From: Clostridiales bacterium
GTDB lineage: Bacteria; Bacillota; Clostridia; Christensenellales; Christensenellaceae
Direction of reading: 5' to 3'
Length of the DNA stretch: 64,000 nucleotides
Assembly (NCBI GenBank): GCA_015056045.1
Contig: SVGZ01000012.1
Location: forward strand, 1-64,000
Within the stretch, counting starts at the first letter, position 1; each line of letters begins with the position of its first letter. Under the pieces are notes generated by a model, which did not search any database, was not told where the DNA came from, and saw only the letters and a program-made list of their open reading frames with translations. Shown piece by piece: positions 15,329 through 24,489 of this stretch. Position numbers and translations under genes: made by a program.

Positions 15329-16162
15329 ATGGCGGAATATGATTTCGACGTGATCGTAAAAATCGGCTCGATGGCGCTCATCCGCAAAGAAGATAACGAC
15401 ATCGACTATAATATTATTGCAAGACTGGCAAAGGATTTAAGACCCGGATATATCCTCGTCAGCTCCGGTGCAACGGAGATCGGCAGGATCGACTACATGA
15501 AGCGCAACAACGGCTTTGAACTGCGCGGCGATATGGAAGAGATCAAGACAGATTATTCCTCTCAGGGGCAGACCATTTTAATGGAATTCTACCGCCGCTT
15601 TATCAACGAACATTATTCCGTTCGTCAGGTTCTTGTCGAACACAGCCACTTCAACGATAAGGAAAAAGAAGAACACCTGCGCCGTTTCTTCTTCCGCTGT
15701 GCCAATCAGAATGCTATCCCGATCGTCAACTACAACGATCCCGTTTCCAACGAAGAAAACCGCAAGATGGAAATTTCCGCACTGCGCGAAAAATCGGGCG
15801 ATGACGTTGTTGAATGCGTCGATAATGACGAGACTGCAGCCGTTATCGCGGGGCTTGTCCATGCCAAAAAGCTCGTTATCCTGACTTCTTCCGAAGGCAT
15901 TTATATGGATGCAAAAGATCCTTCCACGCTCATCGGCGATGTTTATGCCCAAAACATGGAAGAAATGAACAAAAAGATCGATGAACTCATCACCTATTGC
16001 CACGGTGCTTCGAGAAAAGGCGCAAACGGTGCTGCGGCAAAGCTGCAGTTTGCAAGGCGTTCCATCATGAACGGCTGTGAGGTCATCATCGCACACGCAA
16101 GGCATTCGCTTTCCGATATTTTAGCCGGCAAAGTCAAATGCACCAAGCTCGGCATCAGATGA
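15329..16162 (+). CDS. Amino-acid-kinase-fold protein, glutamate 5-kinase-like
   Basis: 277 residues from the ATG at 15329, which has GGAGG five bases upstream and gives the usual short lead-in to VIVKIGSMAL. A longer form from 15251 (303 residues) is possible. LVSSGATEIG, SQGQTILMEFY, IPIVNYND, NDETAAVIAGLV and KLVILTSSEGIYMD match glutamate 5-kinase. The phosphate-binding segment normally GTGGM-x-TK reads KGANGAAAKL, and there is no PUA domain. proA is not adjacent, so a role in proline synthesis is not certain. It heads a five-gene rightward run. Its stop overlaps the next start (ATGA). Confidence 0.75.
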   Translation: MAEYDFDVIVKIGSMALIRKEDNDIDYNIIARLAKDLRPGYILVSSGATEIGRIDYMKRNNGFELRGDMEEIKTDYSSQGQTILMEFYRRFINEHYSVRQVLVEHSHFNDKEKEEHLRRFFFRCANQNAIPIVNYNDPVSNEENRKMEISALREKSGDDVVECVDNDETAAVIAGLVHAKKLVILTSSEGIYMDAKDPSTLIGDVYAQNMEEMNKKIDELITYCHGASRKGANGAAAKLQFARRSIMNGCEVIIAHARHSLSDILAGKVKCTKLGIR

Positions 16163-16458
16163 AGATCGGCGACCTTTTGAACAAAAAGCCCGAACGGGAT
16201 ATTTTGGGAAAAACGATCTATATCTGCCTGACCACGCATACAGGCGAACAGTTTGAAGAAGAATTTTTCTTCGGGAAAGTAAAAAAATCCGCAAAAAACA
16301 GCATCATCGTGGAAACCGCCGAAGGTGAAATGCATTTTCCTCCGCAGCAGGATGTGATCGGTTCCGCAAACGGAGAAAGCTTTACCATGCCGGACGGCAA
16401 AATCGTAAAGCCGCAGCTGCACGCCGTTTTCAGTCTTTATCGAAAAAACAAAAAATAA
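16159..16458 (+). CDS. Conserved-looking small protein of unknown function
   Basis: 99 residues from the ATG at 16159, overlapping the kinase stop by four bases. No signal peptide or membrane helix; soluble, mixed charge, probably beta-rich (segments KTIYICLTTHTGEQFEEEF and NSIIVETAEGEMHF look like paired strands). I do not recognise a family. Tight coupling to the kinase gene suggests co-translation and possibly a shared function. Confidence 0.7.
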   Translation: MKIGDLLNKKPERDILGKTIYICLTTHTGEQFEEEFFFGKVKKSAKNSIIVETAEGEMHFPPQQDVIGSANGESFTMPDGKIVKPQLHAVFSLYRKNKK

Positions 16459-16468
16459 AGGAACAGAT

Positions 16469-16915
16469 ATGAAAGTAGTTTTACAGAGAGTCAGCCGTGC
16501 CAAAGTCGAGATCGAAGGCGAAGAGACACGCGAGATCGATATGGGACTTATGGTCCTCATCGGCGTGATGGATGGCGATACGGAAGATGACCTCAAATAT
16601 ATCACAGAAAAAACAGCGGGACTGCGCATTTTTGACGACGAAAACGGTGTCATGAACCGTTCGCTTATGGATGTCGGCGGTGAAATGCTGCTCATTTCGC
16701 AGTTCACGCTGCTTGCCGATACCAAAAAGGGCAAACGACCGAGCTATATTGCCGCAGGAGACCCAAAAATCGCCAACGCCATGTATGAAAAAGCGGCAGA
16801 AATTTTCCGCGGAAAAGGCATTCCCGTCAAAACAGGCACTTTCGGCGCAGATATGCAGGTTTCCCTCACAAACAACGGCCCTGTAACGATCATCATCGAT
16901 TCCCGCAACAGATAA
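16469..16915 (+). CDS. dtd: D-aminoacyl-tRNA deacylase
   Basis: 148 residues, the normal length. MKVVLQRVSRAKVEIEG at the start, the catalytic LISQFTLLADTKKGKRPSY (SQFTL motif) and the C-terminal TNNGPVTIIIDS (NxGP cross-subunit Gly-cisPro motif) are diagnostic. Removes D-amino acids and glycine mischarged on tRNAs. AAAGGA precedes the ATG. In the run kinase-unknown-dtd-MBL-hemZ. Confidence 0.97.
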   Translation: MKVVLQRVSRAKVEIEGEETREIDMGLMVLIGVMDGDTEDDLKYITEKTAGLRIFDDENGVMNRSLMDVGGEMLLISQFTLLADTKKGKRPSYIAAGDPKIANAMYEKAAEIFRGKGIPVKTGTFGADMQVSLTNNGPVTIIIDSRNR

Positions 16916-16927
16916 AAAGGAGTACCC

Positions 16928-17551
16928 ATGGAAGTTATCAAAATGACGGGCGGTCCCGCCATGACGAACAGCTATATTTTATTTAACGAAGGCGAACACG
17001 AAGCGATCATCATCGATCCTTCCTGTGAAGCCGAAAGGACGCTTGCCGTATTGCGCGAAGAAGGTCTGCGCCTGCGTGCGATTCTTTTGACGCATGGGCA
17101 TTTTGACCATATCGGTTCCGCCGAAGAGCTCCGCAAAAAAACAGGCGCAACGCTTTACGTCCACGAAAGCGACGATGAAAAACTGCCCGATCCCGAAAAG
17201 AATATGAGTACATCTTTCGGCATGAACATCACGACAGCACCGGCGGATATGGTCGTCGGCGAAGGCGATTTCATTTCGGAAGCCGGCATCACGCTTTACG
17301 TCATGCACACACCGGGCCATACAAAAGGCTGCGTCTGCTATCTTGCGGAAGATATGATCTTCTCCGGCGATACCCTTTTCAATATGAGCGTCGGCAGAAC
17401 GGATTTCCCCGGCGGAAGCTTTGAGATTCTTGAAAATTCGCTCAAAAAACTCCTCGAGATCGAAGGCGACCCGATCCTTTATCCCGGTCACGGCGAATCC
17501 ACTTCTCTGCTTTTTGAAAAAGCAAACAATCCTTTCCTGAGCCTTTTATAA
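16928..17551 (+). CDS. MBL-fold hydrolase, glyoxalase II-like (YcbL group)
   Basis: 207 residues. The metal site LTHGHFDHIGSAEEL (HxHxDH), MHTPGHTKGCVCYL, IFSGDTLFNMSVGRTDFPGGS and LYPGHGEST provide all ligands for a binuclear centre. The family hydrolyses thioesters such as hydroxyacyl-glutathione or related bacillithiol/other low-molecular thiol esters. AGGAG before the ATG. Lies 12 bases after dtd and one base before hemZ, an order common in Clostridia. Confidence 0.93.
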   Translation: MEVIKMTGGPAMTNSYILFNEGEHEAIIIDPSCEAERTLAVLREEGLRLRAILLTHGHFDHIGSAEELRKKTGATLYVHESDDEKLPDPEKNMSTSFGMNITTAPADMVVGEGDFISEAGITLYVMHTPGHTKGCVCYLAEDMIFSGDTLFNMSVGRTDFPGGSFEILENSLKKLLEIEGDPILYPGHGESTSLLFEKANNPFLSLL

Positions 17552-17552
17552 T

Positions 17553-18995
17553 ATGAACGTCAGCTTATACACAGCGCTTGCGGAATTCTGGGGCGATCTT
17601 TGCGAAGAGATCCGCCTGTTCATCCCCGTGCGAAAAATCGAAAACGGCATCAGCGAAGAAGGCATCTCCATTCATCATGAAGTTTCGGGCAATTTGCACC
17701 GTTCGGAGATTTTTCTTGACGGCGAAAAGAAAGGCGAGTTTTCCATAACAGGCGAAGAAAAGGAAAGCGACGCGCCGCTGATCTATAAAAAATTCCGCAA
17801 ACGTGCTGCCAAAAACTGTATTTTCGGGCTGCTTTCCGCTTATACGGGGCAGACTCCGCCATGGGGTTCGCTGACGGGTGTTCGCCCATCGAAGCTTATG
17901 CGCGATAATATCCGCGAAAAAGGCGAAGAAGCTGCGGAAGAACTCTTCAAAAGTGAATTTCACGTTTCGCAGCACAAGATCGATTTCTTAAAAAAGATCT
18001 GCGCCGTACAGAAGCCGATCATCGATTCGATCACAGAGGAAAGCCTCGATATTTATATCGGCATCCCGATCTGTGTTTCCAAATGTGCTTACTGCAGTTT
18101 CCCCTCGATCTTAACGACAAAAGACGGCGGTTTAGAGGAAAAATATGTGAGCAGCCTCGTCCGTCAGATCGAAGCTGCGGCAGAAATTGCCGAAAAACGC
18201 AAAGTCCGCAGCATTTATATCGGCGGAGGCACACCGACAGCGCTCAATGCAAAACAGCTTGCCCGTGTTTTAAAAGCGGCAAAATACCTGCATAACGGCT
18301 GTGAATATACGATCGAAGCCGGCAGACCCGACACGATCGACGAAGAAAAGCTTGCGCTCATTCGTGAAGCAGGCGCTGCACGCATCAGTGTCAACGCACA
18401 GACGACCTGTGACGCAACCCTGCAGCGCATCGGCAGAGCACATACGGCAGAAGATTTCTTCCGCAAATTTGAGCTGGCAAAGAGCTTTGGATTTTCGAGC
18501 ATCAACTGCGACCTGATCGTCGGTCTTCCGGGCGAAGATGAAGCCGTTTTTGAAAAGAGCTTATCCGAAGTCATGGCTCTGGGAGCAGATAACATCACCG
18601 TCCATACGCTTGCGATCAAGCGTGCATCCCGCTTTGCCGAAGAAAACGAAGGCGCTTTTATTTCCGCAGAAACGGCGGAAGGCATCATCGAAAGCGCAAG
18701 GGAAAAGCTTTTCTCAAAAGGATTCATTCCCTATTATATGTACCGGCAGAAATACATGGCAGGCAACCTCGAAAACGCAGGCTACTGCTTACCCGGCAGC
18801 GAATGTATCTATAACGTGGATATCATGGAAGAAGTTGCCGATATTCTGGCTTTAGGCGGCGGAGGCATCAGCAAGCGCATCTTCCGCGAAGAGGAAAAGC
18901 TCGTCCGTGCGGCTTCTGTCAAAGATGTTTACAGCTATATCGACCGCACAGACGAAATGATCGGTCGAAACAGAGAATTATTCTTAGGAAAATAA
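17553..18995 (+). CDS. hemZ: Coproporphyrinogen III oxidase-like radical SAM protein (HemZ)
   Basis: 480 residues. An N-terminal domain of about 165 residues precedes the radical SAM core, whose CVSKCAYC motif (Cys 174, 178, 181) binds the 4Fe-4S cluster. YIGGGTPTAL, ARISVNAQT, INCDLIVGLPGE and HTLAIKRASRF follow, as in HemN/HemZ. HemZ-group proteins in Clostridia are annotated as anaerobic coproporphyrinogen dehydrogenases, but many heme-less organisms carry them, and no other heme genes are seen here. So the reaction is uncertain. Starts immediately after the MBL gene; ends at a bidirectional terminator. Confidence 0.9.
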   Translation: MNVSLYTALAEFWGDLCEEIRLFIPVRKIENGISEEGISIHHEVSGNLHRSEIFLDGEKKGEFSITGEEKESDAPLIYKKFRKRAAKNCIFGLLSAYTGQTPPWGSLTGVRPSKLMRDNIREKGEEAAEELFKSEFHVSQHKIDFLKKICAVQKPIIDSITEESLDIYIGIPICVSKCAYCSFPSILTTKDGGLEEKYVSSLVRQIEAAAEIAEKRKVRSIYIGGGTPTALNAKQLARVLKAAKYLHNGCEYTIEAGRPDTIDEEKLALIREAGAARISVNAQTTCDATLQRIGRAHTAEDFFRKFELAKSFGFSSINCDLIVGLPGEDEAVFEKSLSEVMALGADNITVHTLAIKRASRFAEENEGAFISAETAEGIIESAREKLFSKGFIPYYMYRQKYMAGNLENAGYCLPGSECIYNVDIMEEVADILALGGGGISKRIFREEEKLVRAASVKDVYSYIDRTDEMIGRNRELFLGK

Positions 18996-19028
18996 AAAAG
19001 ATCCGGCCTGCATGAGGTCGGATTTTTT
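18993..19028. terminator. Bidirectional terminator after hemZ
   Basis: ATCCGGCCT (19001-19009) pairs with AGGTCGGAT (19015-19023) with A's before and T's after. Serves hemZ and the converging nucleotidyltransferase gene. Confidence 0.88.
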
Positions 19029-19033
19029 GTTGT

Positions 19034-20071
19034 TTATTTTTCTGTATAATGCGCAATAAATGCATCTGCATTTTCATATACCATCGGCTCCATGCCGATT
19101 TTTCGGTATTCCGAAAGGTATTTTTCAAGCGCTGCATCGAAAACTTCGCTGTTTTTCTGCAGATCTTCCGCATCAAATTCCCCCATGATCTCGGGAATAT
19201 CGATCGCAATATCCTCCGCCACTTCACGCAGCATGAACTGAAAAGCCACCATATTCATAAAGGAAGAATAGACATCGTGGTTTTCGGCAGCTTCGGGCAT
19301 TTTGTTCCGCCAGTTGGAAAACATTTCTTCATAAGTGCCCCAAAGGTTTTCTTTCGCGGGCTGCTTTTTTTCTTTTTCGGGGAAAAGATGCACGGCAGCG
19401 GCTTTGATCAGGATCTTCAGGTTGCTTCTGAGTTCGTCTTCCGTTTTTGCGCAGATGACCGCCATGATCATATCTTCCATCGGGAAAGAAAGGTGAAGTT
19501 CTCCAATTTCCTTAAAAGTCCGCTTGACGCCTTTTTTGAAATATTTCCCGTGGAAAAGCATCACCGCATCCAAAAGAAAACTGATCGCTGCGCCTGCGTT
19601 GGCACGCATTTCGCCAAAGGAATCGCAAAGGCAGGCATCTGCATACATCATTTTTGCTTTTTCAAAGGCAGCTGCAGATTTTTCAAAGCGCAGATCGGAA
19701 TGCAGATCGGCTCTTGCTTTTTCGCGCAATGCTTCAAGTCTTTCTTTTGCGCTTTCATCCCTGATATAGACAAGCGGTGCATCGAGCAGCTTTGACAGAT
19801 GCGCATGCGGAAGCGATGCATCCCATTCGAGCATTTCCCATGTCGTACAATAAATATCGTAGCCGATGCCGATATCCTTAAGAATAAACCCTTCGGCAAG
19901 CCGCTGCCCTTTTTCGTCACCGATCAGGATCAGCAGGTCGATATCCGATTTTCCGTGCAGGTCACCCGTTGCAGCCGAGCCGTAAAGACCGATCAGCTGT
20001 AGCGAATCGGGGCATAGTTTTTCCGCTCTCTTAATAACGGCATTGATAATTTTCTGATTAATTTCCTTCAT
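19034..20071 (-). CDS. Nucleotidyltransferase-domain protein with helical C-terminal region
   Basis: 345 residues. The N-terminus has the Pol-beta-like nucleotidyltransferase signature LIGLYGSAATGDLHGKSDIDLLIL (GS, then D-x-D), with a possible third carboxylate in YDIYCTTWEMLEW. From about residue 130 it is alpha-helical (FEKSAAAFEKAKMMYADACL...) and resembles the helical partner domains found with these transferases. The substrate (an antibiotic, a protein or a nucleotide) cannot be told. No antitoxin-like neighbour, so not called a toxin-antitoxin unit. Weak ribosome site. Confidence 0.75.
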   Translation of the reverse strand: MKEINQKIINAVIKRAEKLCPDSLQLIGLYGSAATGDLHGKSDIDLLILIGDEKGQRLAEGFILKDIGIGYDIYCTTWEMLEWDASLPHAHLSKLLDAPLVYIRDESAKERLEALREKARADLHSDLRFEKSAAAFEKAKMMYADACLCDSFGEMRANAGAAISFLLDAVMLFHGKYFKKGVKRTFKEIGELHLSFPMEDMIMAVICAKTEDELRSNLKILIKAAAVHLFPEKEKKQPAKENLWGTYEEMFSNWRNKMPEAAENHDVYSSFMNMVAFQFMLREVAEDIAIDIPEIMGEFDAEDLQKNSEVFDAALEKYLSEYRKIGMEPMVYENADAFIAHYTEK

Positions 20072-20099
20072 ATTTTCTCAAAGATTTCGTTCATAATTC

Positions 20100-21479
20100 T
20101 TAAAGCGGCAGCGGAACATCGCGCACAGGGCAGATATAGGCTTTTCCGCCGGTAACGCGGTCAAATTCTTCTTTGGCAAGCTTTGCGGTCTCCGGCTTAT
20201 CGCAGATTTTCAGGGCAAAAAGCGCCATCGCACGGGAAGCATAGAGCATACCTTTGATGCCTATTTCCGAACCGGAGCAGGCTGTTACCTGCCAGCTGTG
20301 ACCCGATGCGCCTAAAGCCTGAGTAGCTGTGGAGAAAAAGATACCCGGTGCGATATGCTGAACATCGCCAACATCCGTCGAACCGTAGCCGTTTTCCACG
20401 GTCAAAGGCGCAACACCTGTGTAGATTTCCGCATCTGCTGCAAGTCCCATTCTGCGGATAGCCGCTTCACGCAGTTCCGGGCGTGCTTCGTTGATCTTTT
20501 TCGCATAGGCAATGTCTTCTTCCGTCCAGACTGGCTGCGGTGCTTCTGTCAACGCTTCGTGCATGATGTCTGCCAATACGCGGTTATTCAGCGTCGGGTA
20601 ACATCCACCGATGTATTTGACTTCGAGTTCCGTTTCCGTCATAAGCGCAGCACCTTGTGCGATTTTTACGAGCCTGTCGTAAACTTCGCTGATGCCTTCG
20701 CGGGTAAACGCACGGACAAAATAGAAATTTTCCGCATAATCGGGAACGATATTGGGTGCTTTGCCGCCTTCGGTGATGATATAGTGCATACGGACATCCA
20801 TCGGAACGTGTTCACGCAGATAGTTTGCGCCGATATTCATGAGTTCGACCGCATCAAGCGCAGATCTTCCCTGTTCGGGTGCGCCTGCAGCGTGGGCGGT
20901 TCTGCCGTAGAAAGCGAATTTTACCTGATCAACGCCCGTCATCGTACCGATCGAAACGCTGTTGTTGTCGCCGGGATGATAGGATACGGAAAGATCGATC
21001 CCATCGAAAGCGCCGCCTTTTGCCATATAGCCTTTGCCGACGACGATCTCCTCCGCAGGGCAGCCATAGAAAACAAGCGTTCCTGCAAGCCCTCTTTCTT
21101 CCATTTCTTCCTTCGCGGCAATGCAGGCGCCTGCCGTTGCGATGCCTAAAAGGTTATGACCGCAGCCATGCCCTGCACCGCCTTCAATCGCAGCCTGTTT
21201 TTCCGGCGCATGAACCTGGGAAAGACCCGGCAATGCGTCAAATTCACCAAGAAAACCGATGACAGGATGTCCGCTGCCATAAGTCGCTTTGATCGCCGTC
21301 GGAATGCCGGCAATACCGACCTCCACCGCAAAACCGGCTTCGCGCATAAGATCCGCCGTCACTTTGCAGGCAATCTCTTCATGGAAACCGAGTTCGGGGT
21401 TTTCCCAGATCGCAAGCGCAGCTTCCCTTAACTTATCAGCCCATTTATCAACACTTTTAAATGCAGTATTCCCCAGCAT
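20100..21479 (-). CDS. M20-family amidohydrolase, AbgB-like
   Basis: About 459 residues from the ATG at 21479, preceded by AAGGAG; a longer frame to 21590 would run into the promoter. Motifs: GFLGEFDALPGLSQ (metal-binding Glu/Asp), AGHGCGHNLLG, FYGCPAEE (catalytic Glu-Glu) and VSYHPGDNNSVS; the dimerisation lid is inserted in the middle. Closest in pattern to AbgB, the p-aminobenzoyl-glutamate hydrolase subunit, and related aminoacyl hydrolases. Zn2+-dependent amide hydrolysis is expected; the substrate is not certain. Divergent from thrS. Confidence 0.9.
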   Translation of the reverse strand: MLGNTAFKSVDKWADKLREAALAIWENPELGFHEEIACKVTADLMREAGFAVEVGIAGIPTAIKATYGSGHPVIGFLGEFDALPGLSQVHAPEKQAAIEGGAGHGCGHNLLGIATAGACIAAKEEMEERGLAGTLVFYGCPAEEIVVGKGYMAKGGAFDGIDLSVSYHPGDNNSVSIGTMTGVDQVKFAFYGRTAHAAGAPEQGRSALDAVELMNIGANYLREHVPMDVRMHYIITEGGKAPNIVPDYAENFYFVRAFTREGISEVYDRLVKIAQGAALMTETELEVKYIGGCYPTLNNRVLADIMHEALTEAPQPVWTEEDIAYAKKINEARPELREAAIRRMGLAADAEIYTGVAPLTVENGYGSTDVGDVQHIAPGIFFSTATQALGASGHSWQVTACSGSEIGIKGMLYASRAMALFALKICDKPETAKLAKEEFDRVTGGKAYICPVRDVPLPL

Positions 21480-21583
21480 GGTAAAATTCTCCTTATATAA
21501 TGGATTTTTAACGGATTTCTTTATAAAACAACTATAATATAGGGAAAGTATGCTTGTCAATCTGCCTTTTTGCCGAAAAACAT

Positions 21584-21612
21584 TTGACAAATGGCGTTCT
21601 TGGTTGTATTCT
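21584..21612 (+). promoter_or_regulatory. Promoter of the thrS T-box transcript
   Basis: TTGACA (21584-21589), 17-base spacer, TATTCT (21607-21612). Confidence 0.75.
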
Positions 21613-21619
21613 TTAGGTA

Positions 21620-21847
21620 AGCTATGATGAGAAGAGTACGGAAAGAGTACTTAGAAAGAGAGTGCGCGGTTGGTGAAAAGCGCATATAAGAAACTTTCCC
21701 GAAGACCACCTCGGAGCGGCAACAGCCCGTTGATCACGTTATAATCACAAAAAAGCAGTCCCTTTATGGGGAAAGCCGGGTGGAACCGCGGTACTCTTGC
21801 TATCGTCCCTGCATGCGTCAAAAGAAGCGCAGCAAGGGATTTTTTTA
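21620..21847 (+). ncRNA. T-box riboswitch controlling thrS
   Basis: The conserved T-box sequence GGGTGGAACCGCGG is at 21778-21791. Upstream lies a Stem I region (about 21630-21716). ACC (Thr) codons at 21705-21707 or 21708-21710 are the candidate specifier. Downstream a terminator follows. Uncharged tRNA-Thr should stabilise the antiterminator and let transcription enter thrS. Location directly before thrS supports the specificity. Confidence 0.93.
21806..21847 (+). terminator. T-box terminator before thrS
   Basis: TCCCT-GC-TGCG pairs with CGCA-GC-AGGGA (single-base bulges), followed by TTTTTTT. Confidence 0.88.
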
Positions 21848-21884
21848 TTGTCAATCAAGAATTTATTACTGAAAGGATAGAACG

Positions 21885-23792
21885 ATGAACATTACACTGA
21901 AAGATGGTTCCAAGATCTCTTTTGAAGCACCGATTTCCGGTCTTGAGATCGCAAAAAGCATCAGCGAAGGTCTGGCAAGAAATGCCTGCGCCGTTCGCAT
22001 CAACGGAGAAGTTGAAGACCTCCGCACGATCGTCACAGAAGACTGTGATTTTGAAGTTCTGACATTTGCCGATACAGATGGTCAGGCTGCATTCCGCCAT
22101 ACAACATCCCACATCATGGCACAGGCGATCAAGAGGCTCTTCCCCGAAACAAAGCTCGCAATCGGTCCCTCTATTGCAGACGGTTTCTATTATGACTTCG
22201 ACAGAGAAGGCGGCTTCACACCCGAAGACCTCGAAGCGATCGAAAAAGAAATGAAGAAGATCGTCAAAGAAGACCTGAAGCTCGAACGCTTCACGCTTTC
22301 CCGTGCAGAAGCGATCGCACTCATGGAAGAAAAGGAAGAACCCTATAAGGTTCAGCTCATCCTCGATCTTCCCGAAGATGCAGAACTTTCCTTCTACCGT
22401 CAGGGCGAATTTACAGACCTTTGCGCCGGTCCGCATCTTATGTCCACAAAGCCCGTCAAGGCATTCAAGCTGACATCCATCGCAGGCGCATACTGGAGAG
22501 GTTCCGAAAAGAACAAGATGCTCACGAGAATCTACGGCACAGCTTTCTCCAAGGCTTCCGAACTCGAAGAACATCTGGCAAAGATCGAAGAAGCAAAGAA
22601 GCGCGACCACAGAAAACTCGGCCGTGAAATGCAGCTCTTCATGATGACAGAAGAAGGCCCCGGTTTCCCGTTCTTCCTGCCGAAGGGTATGGTCCTCAAA
22701 AACACACTGCTCAATTACTGGAGAGAGATCCACGACGAAGCAGGTTATGTCGAAATTTCCACACCGATCATCTTAAACCAGGAGCTCTGGCACCGTTCCG
22801 GTCATTGGGATCACTATAAAGACAATATGTACACAACCGTCATCGACGAAGAGGACTATGCCGTTAAGCCGATGAACTGCCCCGGTGGTATCCTCGTCTA
22901 TAAGAGCCAGCCGCATTCCTACCGCGAATTCCCGATCCGTATGGGCGAACTCGGCCTCGTTCACAGACACGAAAAATCCGGCGCTCTCCACGGTCTTATG
23001 AGAGTTCGCTGCTTCACGCAGGATGACGCTCACATCTTCATGACACAGGATCAGATCAAAGACGAGATCAAGAACGTTGCAAACCTCATCGACGGCGTTT
23101 ACAAACAGTTCGGCTTCAAATATCATGTAGAGCTTTCCACAAGACCCGAAGACAGCATGGGCAGCGATGAAGACTGGGCAATCGCAACAGATTCCCTCGA
23201 AAACGCTTTAAAAGAGCTCGGCCTTGACTATGTCGTCAACGAAGGCGACGGTGCATTCTATGGTCCGAAGATCGACTTCCATCTTGAAGACTCCATCGGC
23301 AGGACATGGCAGTGCGGTACGATCCAGCTTGACTTCCAGATGCCGCAGCGCTTTGAAATCGAATACACAGGCAGTGATGGCGAAAAGCATCGCCCGATCA
23401 TGATCCACCGCGTTGCATTCGGTTCCATCGAACGCTTCATCGGTATTCTCATCGAGCACTATGCCGGCAAATTCCCGGTATGGCTTGCACCGGTTCAGGT
23501 CAAGGTACTCCCGATCTCCGATAAATTCGCAGAATACGGCGAAAAGCTCATCCGCGAAATGAAGGCTGCAGGCATCCGCTGCGAAATGGATACCCGTTCC
23601 GAAAAGATCGGCTTCAAGATCCGCGAAGCACAGCTTGAAAAAGTTCCTTATATGCTCGTCGTCGGCGCAAAAGAAGCCGAAGAAGGCAAAGTCTCCGTCC
23701 GCAGCAGAGATGAAGGCGATAAGGGCAGCTTCGAGATCGCTGATTTCGTTGCTATGGTCGCAGAAAAGAACGCTTCCCGTTCCAACGACTAA
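21885..23792 (+). CDS. thrS: Threonyl-tRNA synthetase
   Basis: 635 residues, normal length. N-terminal TGS domain (about 1-60), then the editing/second additional domain with HTTSHIMAQAIKRLF, then the class II catalytic core. Zn2+ ligands are in MNCPGG, VHRHEKSG and MIHRVAFGS; the last is also class II motif 3. The anticodon-binding domain ends the protein. Charges tRNA-Thr. GAAAGGATAG precedes the ATG. Controlled by the T-box upstream and closed by a terminator at 23803. Confidence 0.98.
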   Translation: MNITLKDGSKISFEAPISGLEIAKSISEGLARNACAVRINGEVEDLRTIVTEDCDFEVLTFADTDGQAAFRHTTSHIMAQAIKRLFPETKLAIGPSIADGFYYDFDREGGFTPEDLEAIEKEMKKIVKEDLKLERFTLSRAEAIALMEEKEEPYKVQLILDLPEDAELSFYRQGEFTDLCAGPHLMSTKPVKAFKLTSIAGAYWRGSEKNKMLTRIYGTAFSKASELEEHLAKIEEAKKRDHRKLGREMQLFMMTEEGPGFPFFLPKGMVLKNTLLNYWREIHDEAGYVEISTPIILNQELWHRSGHWDHYKDNMYTTVIDEEDYAVKPMNCPGGILVYKSQPHSYREFPIRMGELGLVHRHEKSGALHGLMRVRCFTQDDAHIFMTQDQIKDEIKNVANLIDGVYKQFGFKYHVELSTRPEDSMGSDEDWAIATDSLENALKELGLDYVVNEGDGAFYGPKIDFHLEDSIGRTWQCGTIQLDFQMPQRFEIEYTGSDGEKHRPIMIHRVAFGSIERFIGILIEHYAGKFPVWLAPVQVKVLPISDKFAEYGEKLIREMKAAGIRCEMDTRSEKIGFKIREAQLEKVPYMLVVGAKEAEEGKVSVRSRDEGDKGSFEIADFVAMVAEKNASRSND

Positions 23793-23802
23793 TTGTAAAA
23801 AT

Positions 23803-23838
23803 GAAAAGACCGGACTGTTTTCAGTCCGGTTTTTTATT
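23803..23838. terminator. Bidirectional terminator after thrS
   Basis: ACCGGACTG (23809-23817) pairs with CAGTCCGGT (23822-23830), with A's before and T's after. The HD-domain gene's stop codon lies inside this hairpin. Confidence 0.9.
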
Positions 23839-24402
23839 ATGCTCAGATTTTTCAATTTTACCGATCGTATCTTTTCGGATCTCTTCACGAAGTTCTTTCA
23901 GATAATCCGAAAAAGCGATTTTATCATCTGCATAGACCATATTCAGCTCATATTCCAAAGGGATCCATGTCGAAAGATCTGCCAGATTATGCTGCACCAA
24001 AGCCTCAAGCCCATCCAAGGCTTTGAAGATCTTTGCTTCAGTGGTTTTTCGTTCCGCCATTTCCCGGTAAAGGTATTTCATTTCTTCAGCACAATCAGCA
24101 GGCAAGGTTTTAAGCCAATCCGCCAGTTTATCTTCTTCCGTTTGTTCGTTTGCCGATGTCTTATGAAAAGTAGGAATATCACCTGTGAAAGCTTCCCCAA
24201 GATCATGGATCAGGCACATTTTGATAACACGATCCATATCTGCATCCGGAAACTGATCCTTAATGAAAAAAGCCATCAATGCCGTCATCCAGCTGTGTTC
24301 AGCAACACTTTCATGCCGTCCGTTTTTCGTCCAGCTATGCCGTGTCGTATCCTTCAGTCTTTCCGCAACGGTTAAAACTTCCAACAATTCGCGTGCGTTC
24401 AT
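23821..24402 (-). CDS. HD-domain phosphohydrolase (YfbR-like)
   Basis: 193 residues. Metal site of the HD superfamily: RHESVAEHSWM (first His), CLIHDLGEAFTGDIP (HD pair), and a later Asp in FKALDGLEALVQH. Helical throughout. The pattern is that of the YfbR/HDDC2 group, which removes the 5'-phosphate from deoxynucleotides. The start at 24402 has AGAGGG upstream and fits the family. Lies just downstream, in its own direction, of a tandem-repeat region. Confidence 0.88.
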   Translation of the reverse strand: MNARELLEVLTVAERLKDTTRHSWTKNGRHESVAEHSWMTALMAFFIKDQFPDADMDRVIKMCLIHDLGEAFTGDIPTFHKTSANEQTEEDKLADWLKTLPADCAEEMKYLYREMAERKTTEAKIFKALDGLEALVQHNLADLSTWIPLEYELNMVYADDKIAFSDYLKELREEIRKDTIGKIEKSEHNKKPD

Positions 24403-24489
24403 GCTTAGCCCTCTGAAAATTATAATAAACAAGATTTTAACAGATTGCAGAGAACATGACAACGCAAATTTAATCATTCACAATCAATT

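Noticed and set aside
19034-20071. Toxin-antitoxin module (nucleotidyltransferase/HEPN type)
   Set aside because: Single long protein, no partner gene, flanked by terminator and unrelated M20 gene.
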